Shown here: piece after piece, positions 61,932 through 64,000 of the stretch
How positions within the stretch are numbered: position 1 is the first letter of the stretch
Layout: each line of letters opens with the position of its first letter
DNA from: Zeimonas sp964538505
GTDB lineage: Bacteria; Pseudomonadota; Gammaproteobacteria; Burkholderiales; Burkholderiaceae_E
Direction: 5' to 3'
Assembly (NCBI GenBank): GCA_964538505.1
Contig: CAZIDY010000010.1
Span: 1-64,000, forward strand
DNA: 64,000 bases
The notes under the pieces: model-generated
Database searches by the model: none
The model's input: only the letters and a program-made list of their open reading frames with translations
What the model was told of the DNA's origin: nothing
Made by a program: the position numbers and the translations under genes

Positions 61932-63248
61932 ATGAGCCACCCACTCCGCTCCAATTTTCCGAAGGTGGCGACGGCTGTCGCCGTGACGACGGCCCTGGTA
62001 GCGGTCACTGCGCTGGCAACGGCTCCGCTGCGCTATCCCGAGGAGGCGCCCGCGCTGCGTACGGTGGTCGACTCGTTGACAGTGTCGTGGCCGACGCTGC
62101 ACGGCGAATCCGACGAGACCTTCGTGCGCGCCGAGCGCATCCAGCGCGGCGAGACGCTCGCGTCGCTGCTCGACCGGCTCGGCGCCACCGACCCCGACTT
62201 CCACAAGTACGTCGCTTCGAACCCGCTGGCACGCCGGCTGATGCAGCTGCCGCAGGGGCGGATGGTCACCGCCGACATCGATACCGCGGGGCGCGTCCAC
62301 TCGCTGCAGTATCGCTTCGGCAGCCTCGATCCGAACTCGGCGCAACCGGCGCGGCGCCTCACCGTCGAGCGCAACGGCGAAGGCTTCTACGTCACCGAGG
62401 AGCCGGTTCCGGTCGAGCGGCAGATCGCGATCGGCCAGGCGGAGATCCAGAGTTCGCTGTTCTCGGCGATCGACTCCGCCGGTATCCCCGACGGCGTCGC
62501 CAGCCAGATCGCCGACATCCTCGAGGACAAGGTCGACTTCACGCGCGACCTGCGTCGCGGCGACCAGCTGCGCGTGCTCTACGAGATGATCCGCGAGTCC
62601 GACAGCCTCGATCCGCCGGTGGTCGGGCGCGTGCTCGCACTCGAGTTCGTGAACCACCGCACGCGCCATGAAGCCGTCTGGTTCGACCGCGGCGGCGGAC
62701 AGGGCGAGTACTTCGCCTTCGACGGGCGCAGCCTGAAGCGGTCGTTCCTGCGCCAGCCGGTCGAGTTCAGCCGGATCTCGTCGGGCTTCAAGCCGGCGCG
62801 CATGCACCCCATCCTGAAGTACACGCGCGAGCACAAGGGCGTCGACTTCGCCGCGCCGATCGGCACCAAGGTGCGCAGCTCGGGCGACGGCGTCATCGAG
62901 TTCATCGGGCAGCAGCGCGGCTACGGCAAGGTGATCGTCGTGCGCCACCGCAACGACATCACGACGCTGTATGCGCATCTGCACGGCTTCGCGCGCGACA
63001 TGGCGGTCGGTACCCACGTCGCGCAGGGTGAGGTGATCGGCTTCGTCGGCGCGACCGGCATGGCTACCGGGCCGCACCTGCACTACGAGTTCATGGTCGG
63101 CGGCGAGAACGTCGACCCGATGGCGGTCGCGATGCCCGGCTCCACGCCGCTCGACAAGACGGAGATGAAACGCTTCAGCGCGCAGGCCGAGATGCTGCAG
63201 CTGCGGCTGGCGCAGCTCCAGGGCGTCCAGCTCGCGCGCTTCGAGTAG
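61932..63248 (+). CDS. M23-family murein metallopeptidase
   Basis: A 438-residue cell-wall endopeptidase. An N-terminal membrane anchor (about 11-31) is followed by a LysM/OapA-like domain (RIQRGETLASLLDRLGATD near 73) and a helical linker. The LytM domain starts at FSRISSGFKPARMHPILK near 280. Zinc ligands are in HKGVDFAAP near 300 and HLHYEF near 383. It acts in the periplasm on peptidoglycan crosslinks. It precedes anmK, a cell-wall recycling gene, by 36 bp. Confidence 0.94.
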   Translation: MSHPLRSNFPKVATAVAVTTALVAVTALATAPLRYPEEAPALRTVVDSLTVSWPTLHGESDETFVRAERIQRGETLASLLDRLGATDPDFHKYVASNPLARRLMQLPQGRMVTADIDTAGRVHSLQYRFGSLDPNSAQPARRLTVERNGEGFYVTEEPVPVERQIAIGQAEIQSSLFSAIDSAGIPDGVASQIADILEDKVDFTRDLRRGDQLRVLYEMIRESDSLDPPVVGRVLALEFVNHRTRHEAVWFDRGGGQGEYFAFDGRSLKRSFLRQPVEFSRISSGFKPARMHPILKYTREHKGVDFAAPIGTKVRSSGDGVIEFIGQQRGYGKVIVVRHRNDITTLYAHLHGFARDMAVGTHVAQGEVIGFVGATGMATGPHLHYEFMVGGENVDPMAVAMPGSTPLDKTEMKRFSAQAEMLQLRLAQLQGVQLARFE

Positions 63249-63284
63249 CGCGCTTCGGCTCTTTCTTCTTCGGTCCGCGTCGCG

Positions 63285-64000
63285 ATGCGCCGCTTCGTCG
63301 GACTGATGTCGGGCACCAGCGTCGATGCGGTCGATGCAGCGCTGCTGGAGATCGACGAGCACGATTCCGGCATTCGCACCGGCGGCTTCGCGAGCGTTGC
63401 GCTCGACGACGCGCTATGCGACGAGCTGCACGCGCTGCAGGCGAGCGGCCCCGACGAGCTCGAGCGCGCGATGCGCGCGGCAGCGACGCTCGCCGACCGC
63501 TATGCCGAAGCCGTCGATGCGCTGCTCGCCCGGACGGGTTTGCAGGCGTCACAGATCACGGCGATCGGAGCGCACGGGCAGACCGTTCGCCACCGGCCTG
63601 ACCTCGGCTACACGATCCAGCTGCTCGACGCTGCGCGACTCGCGGAGCGATGCGGCATCGCCGTCGTCCACGATCTTCGCTCGGCCGACGTCGTCGCCGG
63701 CGGCCAGGGCGCACCGCTCGTTCCCGCCTTTCATGCGCAGGTGTTCCGCAGCCCGCTCGAGCGGCGCGCGATCGTGAACCTCGGCGGCATCGCCAACATC
63801 ACGCTGCTGCCTGCCGACTGCGGATCGGAGGAGCCGGTGCGCGGCTTCGACACGGGTCCGGCGAACACGCTGCTCGACGGCTGGTGCCTGCGCCATACCG
63901 GGCGCCGCTTCGACGAGCACGGTGCGTGGGCACGCAGCGGGCGGGTGCACGAGACGCTGCTCGCACAATTGCTCGACGAAGGGTATTTCGCGCTGCCGGC
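63285..64000 (+). CDS. anmK: Anhydro-N-acetylmuramic acid kinase, partial
   Basis: Phosphorylates and opens 1,6-anhydro-MurNAc during murein recycling. From the ATG at 63285 the frame reads RRFVGLMSGTSVDAVDAALLEID, then GAHGQTVRHRP near 90. AGGQGAPLVPAFH lies near 140, NLGGIANITLL near 165 and GFDTGPANTLLDGWC near 187, all ATPase-fold signatures of AnmK. It is open to the window edge; about 239 of some 370 residues are present. It follows the murein peptidase. Confidence 0.95.
   Translation, partial: MRRFVGLMSGTSVDAVDAALLEIDEHDSGIRTGGFASVALDDALCDELHALQASGPDELERAMRAAATLADRYAEAVDALLARTGLQASQITAIGAHGQTVRHRPDLGYTIQLLDAARLAERCGIAVVHDLRSADVVAGGQGAPLVPAFHAQVFRSPLERRAIVNLGGIANITLLPADCGSEEPVRGFDTGPANTLLDGWCLRHTGRRFDEHGAWARSGRVHETLLAQLLDEGYFALP

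Overview
The window is a high-GC chromosomal segment of a betaproteobacterium, probably Burkholderiales. Several gene orders typical of that group are intact: yqgE-ruvX-pyrR-pyrB-pyrX; rubredoxin-pilG-pilH-pilI-pilJ-chpA; recA-recX near DUF2889-sucC-sucD-terC; ribD-ribE-ribBA-ribH-nusB-thiL-pgpA-pncC; and tyrS divergent from an M23 peptidase and anmK. No rRNA, tRNA or CRISPR array was recognised. I had no database access, so assignments rest on motifs and family knowledge.

Layout. 1-8.3 kb: nucleotide-sugar genes for surface polysaccharide (wecB, ugd, UDP-glucuronate 4-epimerase), interrupted by apaH and a run of toxin-antitoxin (TA) pairs and TA fragments. 8.3-9.5 kb: a palindromic repeat and a MazEF-type pair. 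9.5-13.4 kb: pyrimidine operon. 13.4-23.2 kb: type IV pilus chemosensory operon with a 1935-residue ChpA kinase. 23.2-37.1 kb: an accessory region with intact and broken TA pairs, a 5'-truncated nucleotidyltransferase, three Rpn-type PD-(D/E)XK nucleases, a duplicated and decaying rpn/thiE block, two glutathione transferases, three related coiled-coil membrane proteins, a group II intron remnant behind pilA, and a flavin reductase. 37.1-40.6 kb: an FHA protein, a CHASE2 cyclase and a cyclic-nucleotide phosphodiesterase, apparently one operon. 40.6-44.1 kb: terC, sucD, sucC, DUF2889. 44.2-46.4 kb: a REP-associated tyrosine transposase between two inverted palindromes. 46.4-54 kb: recX, recA, pncC, pgpA, thiL, nusB and the riboflavin genes. 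54-64 kb: a ThDP enzyme, a MNT/HEPN pair, glyA, a histidine phosphatase, a PEBP protein, dtd, tyrS, an M23 peptidase and partial anmK.

The most notable signal is a family of 80-nt imperfect palindromes at 8663, 29108, 44415 and 45849. All share a GTGGAAT(C/G)GATTCCAC core, and all carry GTAG exactly 17 nt in from one end. Two of them flank the Y1 transposase gene in inverted orientation. This is the arrangement expected of a REP/RAYT system. Other unusual items are a 39-aspartate tract in the C-terminal tail of lumazine synthase, a 13-bp inverted repeat ending exactly at the ATG of a GSU2403-type nucleotidyltransferase, AbrB antitoxin stubs beside a solitary MazF, and a group II intron remnant located precisely behind the pilA terminator.
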